This document shows positions 15,355 through 26,049 of a stretch of DNA of 64,000 nucleotides, one piece after another. Position numbers and translations under genes: made by a program. A model generated the notes under the pieces. That model was given only the letters and a program-made list of their open reading frames with translations. It did no database searches and was not told the origin of the DNA. Numbering within the stretch: the stretch's first letter is position 1; each line of letters begins with the position of its first letter. Source of the stretch: Nectonema munidae (Eukaryota; Nematomorpha; Nectonematoida; Nectonematidae); the NCBI GenBank assembly GCA_030549495.1, contig JAUIRK010000682.1, positions 124,001 through 188,000 on the forward strand, given 5' to 3'.

Positions 15355-17097
15355 ATGTATTCTCAAAAAAAGCTTCACAATCCTCATTCTCCTGTCACTG
15401 TTGATTTGAATTTTCTGGATGATGAAAGATTACAGGAGGTGGCAAATAGTGAAAAGTTGAGGCGAATAATAAAGCGAAGCAGAAGAAAAGAGAAAAGGGG
15501 AGGATTTGGGAATGAGTCATTGCTTTTAATAGATGAAGTTTATGATTGGCTTGATTCTTCGAATGATTTTGACATACACTCGTGCTCTCTTAAAAAAGAA
15601 TTTATTCTCTTCGCAAAGCAACCACACTTTCTATCCGTTTTGGAAAGCTTTGATTGCATTTCAGGAACGTCTTTGCCGCTCAAATGTGTAAGTTCATCGA
15701 ATACAAAGTCTTTTTGTGGTCCTTTCGATTCTGTAGATGTAGTAAGTAATGAATGTGCAAAGACGGAGCACTTAGTGCGTGTAGTTGGTATCACAAAAGT
15801 TAGCAATGAAAGTTTAGGAATTACCGTAAAAGAAGGAGAAAATGGCGAATTTATAATAGCCAGAATTTTAAAAGGAGGTCTCATCGACAAAAAAGGTTTG
15901 CTTAATGTCGGTGATGTTATTTTGGAAGTAAATAATGTTTGTGTGAAAACGATAACTCAGCTTAACGCCCTTCTAAAAAAGGATTACAAAGACTCGCAAT
16001 TGTTCATTAAGGTTTTGCCCGCTTTTAATGACTCAATTATTCCACAACCAATGTATTTGAAAGCTCTGTTCTCATATGATCCTAATAAAGACAACCTTAT
16101 ACCTTGTAAGAAAGCTGGCTTAACTTTCAAAGAGGGTGACATACTTGAAATATTAGACAAAGAAGATGCCTATTGGTGGCAAGCTAGAAAAGTGTATGGC
16201 GAAGAACAGACCTCCAAGCTCATTCCATCCACCACTTTGCAGGAGAGCCGCAAAGCGTACATAAGGGAGCATGAAACAAGTGTTACCATTTGTACCAACA
16301 TCATTCCGAAATACAAGCGAAAGTTGGCATATTCTAGCAGCGCTAATAACGAATACGATGCCTGTGACATACGCGTGTACCAAGAGATTGTCAAAGCTCC
16401 TCCTAACTTTGTGCGCAAGTGTTTGATTCTTGTGGGTGCAGCTGGAATAGGCGTTCGCACTTTAGAAAATGTGATTTATGCCAAGCATCGGAACAAATTC
16501 GACTATCCTATTAAACACAAAAGTTCAAGTACCCTGAAATCAGAACAGACACGTGACGTTTGTTCTTTATCCCAAGAACAGATGCTTGATGATATCGACA
16601 AGGGTTTCTTTTTGGAGTATAGTAAAGTTAGTGACGATGCTGCTGAAAACGAACAGGACTACAGTTACGTTGGAATAAAGTTTAAAAGTATAATTAATGT
16701 GATTGAGTCGGGTAAAGTTTGTCTATTGAGTTGCTTGCCTGCTAACTTAAAATATTTGGCAAATTCTTTATTTTCTCCCTTAGTTATATTTATATCCTCA
16801 CCGTCCATTCCCAAGCTTCGTAATTTTTATCAAAGAGAATCTAAAAGTTCGTCACTCAAGAATTTGCTCGCTCCCAACAAACTTTCTTTTTTGAAAGGAA
16901 ACCATGAGTTGACAGATGACGCCTATCGAAAGATCTTCGAAGACAGCATGGATATCAAACAAATGTACAACAAAGTCTTTGACGTTGAGATTGTAAATGA
17001 AGGCTTTGAGTCCACGTATCATAAAATTATGCAAGTCTTTGAACATGCTCAAAATAATCAAAATAAAAGATGGATTCCTGTTTCTTTACTTGAATAA
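15355..17097 (+). CDS. MPP2/MPP6 (vari)-type MAGUK scaffold, intronless
   Basis: A 580-residue membrane-associated guanylate-kinase scaffold. Two L27 regions lie at about 18-50 and 53-105; the second contains KQPHFLSVLESFD, close to the MPP6 motif KEPHFQSLLEAHD. The PDZ domain is about 140-222 with carboxylate loop SLGITV, then GEFIIARILKGGLID. The SH3 domain is about 233-300 (ALFSYDPNKDNLIPC, typical of MPP2/6, and DAYWWQAR). The GK-like domain is about 354-575 and ends WIPVSLLE. Family members organise polarity and junction complexes at the cell cortex; that role is inferred by homology. The GK domain is unusual: the P-loop region reads GAAGIGVRTL, the GMP-binding block (TSR...YEGNLYG in vertebrates) is not recognisable, and an acidic insert precedes DYSYVG. 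One uninterrupted frame of family length encodes it, unlike its intron-bearing neighbours, so a retrogene is possible. The start is the first ATG, and L27-like sequence begins about 17 codons later. A candidate poly(A) signal is at 17398. Confidence 0.93.
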   Translation: MYSQKKLHNPHSPVTVDLNFLDDERLQEVANSEKLRRIIKRSRRKEKRGGFGNESLLLIDEVYDWLDSSNDFDIHSCSLKKEFILFAKQPHFLSVLESFDCISGTSLPLKCVSSSNTKSFCGPFDSVDVVSNECAKTEHLVRVVGITKVSNESLGITVKEGENGEFIIARILKGGLIDKKGLLNVGDVILEVNNVCVKTITQLNALLKKDYKDSQLFIKVLPAFNDSIIPQPMYLKALFSYDPNKDNLIPCKKAGLTFKEGDILEILDKEDAYWWQARKVYGEEQTSKLIPSTTLQESRKAYIREHETSVTICTNIIPKYKRKLAYSSSANNEYDACDIRVYQEIVKAPPNFVRKCLILVGAAGIGVRTLENVIYAKHRNKFDYPIKHKSSSTLKSEQTRDVCSLSQEQMLDDIDKGFFLEYSKVSDDAAENEQDYSYVGIKFKSIINVIESGKVCLLSCLPANLKYLANSLFSPLVIFISSPSIPKLRNFYQRESKSSSLKNLLAPNKLSFLKGNHELTDDAYRKIFEDSMDIKQMYNKVFDVEIVNEGFESTYHKIMQVFEHAQNNQNKRWIPVSLLE

Positions 17098-20000
17098 GTC
17101 ACTATTTTTCTCTTTACTTCCTGCATGCTTACCAGCCTACAAACAAGGTCATCGACAAAGCATTTTTAATTCTCCCTATTATTCATTAATCTTTTTATTT
17201 TTATACATTCAGCTTTTTATTTTATTTTTTAGAAAATTCATACATTAGATGATCAATTATTTAATTCACATGCTCGTGATTTACAAATATCGAGTGTTTA
17301 TTTATATATTACAGATAATTATTTTTAAGTTTTATTGATACTACATTTATTCTGAAAGCATTTCAAATATTACTTCGTAATCTTAAATTATTTTTTAAAT
17401 AAATCTTCAATGAATATATTTACGCGTTTTTGGAAAGCTCTCAAACCTCTTCAGATAATATTTCAATAACTTGTTTTCATTGCTTCATGACAGATATGAT
17501 AATCAGAATTAAAAAAATTGAACTGTAATAAAGTCGTAATATGAATAAATTCAAGTATATTACAATTTTGCTTATCGATTACATTTTGCATTCACAAAAA
17601 TGAAAATAATAAATTAAAATTCAGTCATTGAAATAAACTATAAAAACGATTCAATTATTATTAAATAAATAACACAGTGTTTTCTGTTAAATAAATTTAA
17701 AGATTTTTTTGTTTTTACAGATAAGAATTAAAATTAAGTAATTTTCTAGCAAACATTAATGATTTGTTAGCCTAATAAAAACATTTTAATTATGGTGGAA
17801 TCGCGTTAGAACAAAGTTTGAGGTAAACTGGGTATACCTTCGTACAAAGCAAGTTTGACTAAATTCACCTCGGCGCCAACTAAGGAGTTGACGCTGGCCA
17901 TTTTTAAACTATGGCGATAGGATCGGCAAAGCAAATAAAATTTAGCGCGCGGTATGTAGACATTGAAAATGTTCAAAAACATTAAAGTTATAGAAGCTTG
18001 CGTAACCGAACAATTGACATGTCACCCAAATGAAATCTCACGTAACTAAACGTTCAAATATTTTCTTCCTTTTGTTAATTATTAATTATAATTTATAATT
18101 AATATTTCGAACAAAATATGACTTTTTTTGTCTCTATCCCCTAATGGAAAATATAGTCCAACTAATTAATAAAGTTGTTTAACTTAGTAAGTCATTTATT
18201 CAAAATAAGCTTTTTATCTTTTATATCCAGACTTGACTTTGCTGCAGTTACTGCACGTTAAGCGAAAGAATATCGTGTTGAGTGTTCTAATATCACAGAC
18301 ATTAAAAAGACATTTCTACAGCCATAAAAATTTGAACACATAAAATGATTAAAGGCATATATGAAATGATTATAAAGGCATATATGACAAGATTTTGACT
18401 CAAATTTACTTTGCAAATCTATATTAATTACGCAAAAATTCACTTTCGATTAATAAGGGATTGCTTGGAAGCTCTAGCGCTATTGTTTTCGAAATTGACC
18501 CTTGCCATGCTCACAGCCACAACTGCATGAAGTTTTTTCACGTACCCCAAAAATAGCTTGTTAGGATACGCGAGGTTGCGCTGTATGTTAAATTAAGAAT
18601 TGAAAAAATTCAATAACCTGTCATATTGTTTAATAAACCAAGTTGTGAGCTAAAATAAAATGTGTGTCACTGGCGTAGTTGATCCCAAAATACACGGTTC
18701 ATTATAAAAAGTGTTTTCACAGTTTTTCTAAAGTGGAGCTTACAATCTGAGAGGATTATGCCCGAAGTTTAGCAATAAGGCTCGCTGTAAAAGAGGTAAT
18801 ACACGTTGCTTACATAAGGGAAATCTAGCTCGTAGTATCCGAGTGTTCGGTTTAAGCGATTTCACAGTAACACGATTGCAACGTATATAACATTGAACAG
18901 ACAAATAGGTAGAAACTTCTACGAAATTATAAATATATTACCTTTATTTTAACACGTCTTTTAATTAAAGTGATATTTTTCAGATTTTATTTAGTAAGGC
19001 CCAATCCAGAGCTACATTTGGTTATAGAGCCAGTTTGCCGATTCCTTTTCTATTTGATTGCACCTCGAATATATCTTATAAATACTTATTTTTTATTAAT
19101 TGTACAAGTGGGTTCCACCATTTGCTCGAGACAGATCGGATTCTAGGTACCCTAAATAATTGGTACCCTTTAAGATGATTGGTTCTGGGATTCAAATTAA
19201 GTATATAATAAAATTTATTTTTACTATATAAAATAAATAATATATATTTTGTGAATGCGCAAAAAAATGTAATTATTCATTTTACACGCTAAAATATACT
19301 TGGAAAATTGTGCACATACTTCAAAAGGCTGGGTCAAAAATGTTACATATGAAAATAATTTTTTTACATCAAAGTAGATAAAAAGATCTTTTGTAAAATA
19401 GGAGAGGAAAAAAAGTGTTATGAAAAGTTTGTCGCATAAAATTTTGAAGGAGAGTTAAATTGGCCTAAATTTTAACTCCGAAAACATCAATTTTTATGTT
19501 AACAAAATTTAAAAGAATGGTAAATTACATCTAGCGCTTTTCAAATCAAATATACTTTAAAAATAGCCGATAGATAAAATTCATGTAAACATTTGCTCCC
19601 TCTACTTTGACGTGCTTTAAAAATTCGATTGTGAAAAAAGAAAGTTTCTTTAGATTTAGGAATTTTAAAACGTGATAGAACTTTTTTAACATGAACATTA
19701 GGAGGAGAGAATGGCTTGAGCCCTAGTTAGAATTTTATGCGTTAAATAGTTCTTTTTAAAAGAAATTTAATTATTTCAATGTCAAAAACAAAAATAGTTT
19801 TCATTATATCTGGTGCAGGAATTCATGATTACTATTTTGGAAAATCATTACAAAGTTGAGTATATAATTAGTGTTCTTTGCATTTCTATCCTTGTTAACC
19901 TCAAACTGTAAATAGGTTTCAGAATGTTCTGTCGCTCATTAAAACCTAAACACAAGAATCGCCTTGTGATGTCATTTAGATATTCTGGGTAGCAGCATTG

Positions 20001-20100
20001 CTCATAATTTTTACAGTTGCAATTATAAAACTCATGATCCATGACGGGGTGAATCCGCTACCGTATTAAGGCGATGTCGATTTTTTAAAGAGGTGCTAAT
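17098..20100. other. AT-rich intergenic stretch, no gene seen
   Basis: This holds the 3' flank of the MAGUK gene and about 3 kb without a supportable frame. Imperfect inverted termini near 17790-17825 and 18550-18590 (ggaatcgcgttagaacaa against the complement of ttgttaggatacgcgaggttgc) suggest a degraded Tigger-like non-autonomous element. Confidence 0.5.
17790..18592. mobile_element. Possible degraded Tigger-like non-autonomous element
   Basis: The left terminus has tggtggaatcgcgttagaac. The right terminus, reverse-complemented, has acagcgcaacctcgcgtatc, then ctaacaa. Both resemble pogo/Tigger ends, but the arms match only partly and no target duplication is clear. No transposase lies between them. 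Confidence 0.3.
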
Positions 20101-20777
20101 GATAGTGAAACCTCTCTAAACCGGTTACCTCTTTATTGCGATCAGGTCAGTACAGTCTCAAAAAAAATCAATTCTACTTTATAGGATTTTTACCTCTCAA
20201 TGGTCACCTCTTTATTCAGACTACGGTCACTTTTAGGCAGTCTGAAATAAGGAAAATACCTCTCTAATACGGTCATAATATTTTTATCTCAGTTCCCATC
20301 CTACTCAAATGGCATTTTTTCCTCAATAAAGTTTGTTTTTTTTTATTTATAAAAAAATATATTAATTTTCTAAAGTTTTTTGTTCTTATATTGATTTTTT
20401 ATTCGTTTCAAAAATATTTTTTTGAATTTGTGTACAGAATTATATATTGTTTAAAAATGAATACCCTTAAAGTTAAACGTTGAAGTAGTTAAAAATACTT
20501 TGTTCATTCTATTAAATTTTAAATAATGTTATTGTGAAAATTTTTGTAATAAAATTTAATTTGTGTCAAGTATTAGTGTTTAAAGCTTTAGTATCAAGCG
20601 TGTATTAAGCATTGTGTATAAAAAGCGTTGATTTTTTAAACTTTTCATAGAAGTTAATATATTTTTAAGGCTAAACAGTAATGTTTTCATAATTTATATC
20701 AAGCATTTTTATTTAGAATAAACACAAAATTATAATTTCTTCTCATATCAACAAGTAATAAAAAATCACGCATTGAC

Positions 20778-22220
20778 TTGACACTTGAGAAAAAAATTGA
20801 ACTTATAAAAAACAGTTCAGATAAAAATTATCGTCATTTAGCAGAAATGTACAAAATAGGTAGAACGCAAGTTGGATCTATTCTCAAGAGAAAAAATGAA
20901 TATTTGAAACAATTTGAGAGCAATATAAATTTGGAAGAGAAAAGGTTTAAAAAATTTTTTACTTATGAAGATGTTGATAAAATTACTTTTGATTGGTTTA
21001 AACAAGCACATGATGTCAATATTCCCATTTCTGGGCCAATTTTATAGGAAAAAGCTAAACAGTTTGCTATGGAACTCAAACATGATGAGTTTAAAAGTTC
21101 TAATGGGTGGCTAATCGATCTCGACACAATATCACATTTAAAAAGATTTGCGGCGAGAAAGCTTGTGTTCATAAAAGTTTGATTTTGTGTTGGATATGAA
21201 GCAAAAGACATAGGGAATATTGATGAAGCAGGTCTTTTTTTATCGTGTCTTGCCAGATCGAACCTAATGTCTCAGCGGAGATGATTGTTCAAGCGGCAAA
21301 AAGTCTAAAGAAAGATGAACTGTTCTCTTAGCATGCAACATGATTGGTGAGTTTGAAAAGCTTCTAAACCTCATGCATTTCGGAATATAAACATAAATAC
21401 GCAGCTGCCTGTTACTTGGCGTTATAATAAAAAGTCATGGATGACAAGAGATATTTTTCAAGAGTGGCTATTGGGTTTTAATCAAAAAATGGAAAGAAAA
21501 ATACTTCTTTTTATGAATAATGCATCATGTCATTTGCATGATTTTAGCATTACAAATATAAAAGTAATTTTTCTTCCACCTAACACTACTTCTTCTTTGC
21601 AACTTCTTGATCAAGGCATTATTCAAAATTTTAAAGTTCATTATAGGAAATTGGTAATAAAAAAGTTTATATCGCAAATAAATGATACAAGCAACATATC
21701 ACAACTTATTGCAAGCATTAATGTACTTCAGTGTTAGATGGATAAGTGAAGCTATTAAATGTGTGAAACCAGAAACTGTTTTGAAACGTTTTAAGCTTCC
21801 CTCAAAAATGTGAATCAACAAATAGTGCAATCTTTGAAGAAGAAAGTAATGAAAATTTTGATTTTTTATTGAATGTTGTTGCTGAAAAGTTTCAAGCACC
21901 GATTACAATGTCGAAATTGATTGCAATCTTCAAACAAGAGAACAGATCAATCAAGATTGGGAAAACTCTCTTATTAATCAATATAAAGACAAAGAAAATC
22001 ACAAAGAAATTGAGGAAAATATTGATGAAAATTTGGTAAAAATTGCTTCATTTAAAGAAGCAAGAAAAATGGCATCATTTTGAAATTTTTTTTGCATCGA
22101 AAATAGTCTTGATATGTGGTCCATGTTTGCAAAAGCTGAAGATGAGTTTATTAATGAAGAGGTTAAAAAATTAGTAATGGTAGACAAACTACAATTCCCA
22201 AATTTATGATGAGAAAAAGT
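20778..22220 (+). pseudogene. Tigger/pogo transposase relic (CENP-B/DDE)
   Basis: 20778-21047 gives a Psq/CENP-B-type helix-turn-helix (LEKKIELIKNSSDKNYRHLA, then YKIGRTQVGSILKRK), followed by the second DNA-binding part (FDWFKQAHDVNIPISGPIL). After a stop the frame continues EKAKQFAMELKHDEFKSSNG. The DDE region is broken: NIDEAGLFLS near 21220 keeps the first acidic residue. 21441-21737 has MTRDIFQEWLLGFNQKM, then FMNNASCH (Asn where the catalytic Asp of DNA.(S/P)H is expected), and FLPPNTTSSLQLLDQGIIQ. Frameshifts and the lost aspartate show that it is inactive. Confidence 0.87.
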
Positions 22221-22253
22221 TTCTAATTTTCTAAATTGTTTTCTTAAATAAAA

Positions 22254-24516
22254 CGGACAAATCAACAAAACTAAACTTAAATAAACGGACAAAGAGACAA
22301 ATCAACAAAACTTCAAAGTTGAACTTGATCTTATGCTTTCCAATTTTATATTTCTATTTGATAGAAACTTAGAACATAACGTTACTGTTTTTGAAAATCA
22401 ACTGAGTAATCTTTTGGAAAAACACACAAAGGTTCTAAAAAAAACGATTACATCATCAAAACCTAAATGGATTGATCATAGTTTTACTGCACTACGCAAT
22501 AAAAGGAGAAATGCTTTTAAGAAATGGGTCAAGAAAAACTCTAGATCTGATAGGCAAATATTTGAAAATTTGAGAAAAGAATGTGACAACTTACTAGAAA
22601 AAAATAAAGTTAAGTATTTTAATGACTTTGTTAACGTACAATTAGGTTCAAAAGTTTTATATAAATCAATTAACTTTATACTAAATAAAGGTACCCAAAA
22701 ATATTGCTTTGAAAATTGGCCCATACAAAGAGAAGAACTTGCAGAAAAGTTTAATGTATTTTTTAATGAAAAAATCATAGCAATTACAGAAAAATTCAAA
22801 AGTAAATCGATGAAATATGAAAATTTATTGAAGTATAACAAACATTGTATACATTTTGACAAAATAAGTACAATAAATGAAGCAGAGCTTTCTAACATAA
22901 TATCTAAGATAAAGATAAAAACAGGAAAATGTGATTTACTTACTTCAGATATAATTCTTTCATCTCTGGAGTTTTTAATTCCAATATATTCAAAAGTTAT
23001 AAATCATTCGATAGCAACTTCAAGTTTCGATGGCTTCAAATCATCTATATTTACTCTAATACCTAAAGTGAAAGTTTCTGATGTTAACGGAGACATGAAC
23101 AAATTTAGACCTATTTCAAATCTATCTTTTTTGAGTCGACTTATAGAAAGGGTTGTCTTAAAGAGATTCGAAGATCATCTTGAGAGTCAAAATTTGTTGG
23201 ATGATAATCAATCTGCCTACAGAAAATACCACGGTACTGAAAGTTTAGTACTCAGCTTGATTGATGACATCAAGGCTTCCTTTGCAAAAAATCAAATTGT
23301 TTTACTTTTTACTCTGGATCTTTCCTCGGCTTTCGATACAATTGATCGAAATCTTTTATTAAAAATTCTTCAAGACGAAGTAGGCGTCAGTGGCGATGCA
23401 TTAAAATGGTTTGAATCATATCTATCTTCACGCTATCATTCGACTTGCATAAATGGTTACTTATCATCACCTTTGAAGTATGAATTCGGTATACCTCAGG
23501 GCTCTGTTCTGGGTCCTGTACTTTTCAATATATACATGAATCCAATTTTGAGAATGATAAGAAATTCGAAATTTCATTGTCATGCTTATGCTGACGATGT
23601 TTTTATTTATAAATCATTTGATTCAAAATTCCTTGAAAATGCATTGAAAAAAGAAGTACCGAACTTTTACATTGAACTTGATAAAATCATGAATTTGTTT
23701 AATCTTTCAATAAATAAAGAAAAGACAAAAATGATAATTTTTTCACGAAGCCTTCTAATAATTGGAAAAACATAAAAGAGTTAAATGTTGATGCGAACGC
23801 AAAAATTACATTTGTTGATGAAATAAACATTCTTGGCGTCAAATTAAAAGAAAATCTTAATGATGTTCCTTTCATTAATAAAATCTTAAAAGATAACTAT
23901 GGAGCTCTGAAAAACATAAGAAATGTGAAAAAGTACTTAAATGATTCAAACTTGAGATCGATCGTGAATTCTTTAGTAATACATAGACTCGGCTATTGTA
24001 ACGCTTTACTTTATCCAATTTTGAAAAAAGATTTGAAAAGACTACAAATTCTGCAAAACTCATGTGCACGACTTGTTTTGAATGTTCGAAGACATGAGAG
24101 TATTTCAAATGGCTTGGTCAAACTTCATTGGCTAGAAGTTGAAAAAAGGATCATTTTTAAAGTGAACTTATTGATTCACAAATGTCTTCACTTTTCCAAG
24201 CCTGTATACCTGTGCAAAAAGTTAAAAATCAAAGATCATGTTACCCTTTTACTTCGTGTTCCAGATGCAATAACAATGAAAGAACAAATATTGTTTTCAT
24301 TCTATGCACCCAAGCTATGGAATGCTCTACCAACAGAATTAAGAGTCGAGACGGGAACATCTATGTTTAAAAAAACACTGAAAACATATTTTTTTAATAA
24401 TTATAATGAGTTTTATTCACGTATGAATATGTATATATAAACAAGTATTTTTGCGTCACTGTACAGTCTTATGGAAGCAGTAGTGTCGCGTATATAAAAA
24501 ATAAATCTTCTTCTTC
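22254..24516 (+). mobile_element. 5'-truncated L2/CR1-like LINE inserted in the Tigger element
   Basis: The element is bordered by the 13-bp duplication TTCTTAAATAAAA (22241-22253 and 24517-24529). The right copy merges with a short (CTT)n tail at about 24507-24520. It encodes a reverse transcriptase but no endonuclease. The copy is younger than the Tigger element and less decayed than other LINEs in the window. The first about 60 bp include a short tandem duplication (ggacaaatcaacaaaact). Confidence 0.85.
22333..24440 (+). pseudogene. LINE reverse transcriptase (ORF2, truncated), one main frameshift
   Basis: A 480-codon open stretch (22333-23775) covers the linker and the reverse transcriptase: IFTLIPKVKVSDVNGDMNKF, RPISNLSFLSRLIERVV, SAYRKYHGTESL, catalytic LDLSSAFDTIDRN, GIPQGSVLGPVLFNIYMNPI and the active-site HAYADDVFIYK. 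Near 23770 the frame shifts and a second open stretch (about 23780-24440) carries the thumb and C-terminal region (ILGVKLKENL, HRLGYCNALLYP, and the L2/CR1-type ending FSFYAPKLWNALPTELR, then FKKTLKTYFF). Catalytic residues are intact; the endonuclease is missing. One frameshift only suggests a fairly recent insertion. Confidence 0.9.
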
Positions 24517-24772
24517 TTCTTAAATAAAAACTACAACTATTATAAAATTTACTTTTATTTTAATCACACCTCTTTAAAGCGGTGACCTCTCTAATACGGC
24601 CAAAAACACACAGGTTTATTGATGACCGTTTTAGAGAGGTTCCACTGATCACAATTACATGTTTACACTTTCGGTAAGTTTTATTACATCGATATGAAAT
24701 AAATCTGAAAAAGTTTTATATCAAATTAAAATCAATACACCGTGAATATAAAATAATAGATTGTGGAAAAAA

Positions 24773-24778
24773 TTTATT
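24773..24778 (-). promoter_or_regulatory. Candidate poly(A) signal of CFAP20
   Basis: AATAAA on the minus strand lies about 55 bases past the CFAP20 stop codon, a normal spacing for the 3' end of this gene. Confidence 0.6.
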
Positions 24779-24832
24779 GGTATGAAATATTCGAAAATCA
24801 AATTGCAGGAATTATAAAAATATGAAGTTATG

Positions 24833-26049
24833 CTATATTTCAATTTCGGTAGTTGATTTTCTAATAGGTAAATATAATTTAAATTCTGGCGGTATTTCAT
24901 CTTCAGAATAAATTCTATCAGAAAAGTAGATGCGTCTGATGCGACAATTTGCGTGGATTTGTACGGACAAAACTTCTAAAAAACTTGTATTGTAAGCTCT
25001 TTTAACATAGTCTGGAATATTCATCTGTAGAACATTCCATCCACTTTCTAAGCGCAACGGCATCGTGCAGATGTAGGATTTCTTACGCGTTAGGCTTTGA
25101 AAGTTGTTTGCGCGAAATCTTCTGATTTCATTGGTGTCATCCATCACTTGTATTTCAAATGTAAAGTATTTGTCGAGATTTTTAACAATAGCTATGAAAT
25201 ACGGCAGTTTGATACCTGTACAAAAAAAGTTCATTTAATAAAATTTGATTGATATTTATGACATATGCCTTTTTAAAAAGCTATCTATTATTCTTTAGAA
25301 ATTTACTTTTTACATGCGGTACACTTCCTAAAGCCGCCAGTATACGTCTAAGTGCTTGTTGTAATGTGTGGATTTAAGTTTCAAAGTATATTGAAAAATT
25401 GTATTTCTTGAGTTGAAGATTAGCATGTTATAATTCTTACACTTACTTATATACTAGCCTTGCAAAAAGATTTAAGTCCTTTGTACGCCAGCTTTGCTTT
25501 AGCAAATGACGGAATACACATATGTGAATTAAAGATATCGATGCCAATATTGCAACATTGAACACGCATATCTTATGCGTTATATACCATAATAATATAT
25601 GCGCATTTCATAGAAAGTTTATTTGAAAATGAAACGTGCTTTTAATTTTGTTTATCAAAATGAATGCAAGGAGAACAGCGTGTATGAGCTGGTCAAGAAA
25701 TGATAAAGCAATAGACATGTGTACAAAGGTCATGGTGGCAGTGCTAAAAACTTTTACACATTAGCATCTTTCTTTGGTGAATAATGTAGTATTTGATTCA
25801 TATGGTAATATATTGATTGTGAAAATATCATAAATATATACCTAAAGTTTTGTTAGGATCTGCAGGACAAGATATGTACGTTGTACTTACATTATTTCCT
25901 ATAATCTCAATGACGGGCGACTGAACTTCAGCATCAGTAATTCGCTTGATGTGACCATTTCTAACAACTGGTCGCCATATTTGCAGTGGTTTTGTGCCAA
26001 CGCTGTATAAGATTGAAAGATAACCACTTTGAAATGTGTACTTAAACAT
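24833..26049 (-). CDS. CFAP20: Cilia- and flagella-associated protein 20, two exons
   Basis: Exon 1 is 26049-25842 (208 nt) and exon 2 is 25215-24833 (383 nt). The 626-bp intron has GT-AG ends and splits a Gly codon (g|gt), and the joined frame is 196 codons plus stop, against 193 residues in human CFAP20. Landmarks along the protein match the family almost throughout: [88 protein letters not shown] and [13 protein letters not shown]20 is a conserved inner-junction protein of the axonemal doublet microtubule, so ciliated or flagellated cells (at least sperm) are implied. The start is the ATG that aligns with the family start; an upstream in-frame extension exists but has no homology. Divergence is somewhat high for so conserved a protein (RPVV for DKKV, ERIG-type changes elsewhere), but nothing looks broken. 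Confidence 0.97.

Larger units (their letters stand above)
20105..24647 (+). mobile_element. Tigger/pogo transposon containing a LINE insertion
   Basis: The left terminus GTGAAACCTCTCTAAACCGG (from 20105) matches the reverse complement of the right terminus, CAGTGGAACCTCTCTAAAACGG (ending 24647). Both are followed inward by subterminal copies of the same motif (cctctctaatacggtc near 20262-20277 and 24590-24601). This is the classic Tigger end. A TA lies just left of the element (20103-20104); the right TA has decayed. It holds a degenerate pogo transposase and, from 22254, an L2/CR1-like LINE. Confidence 0.88.
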
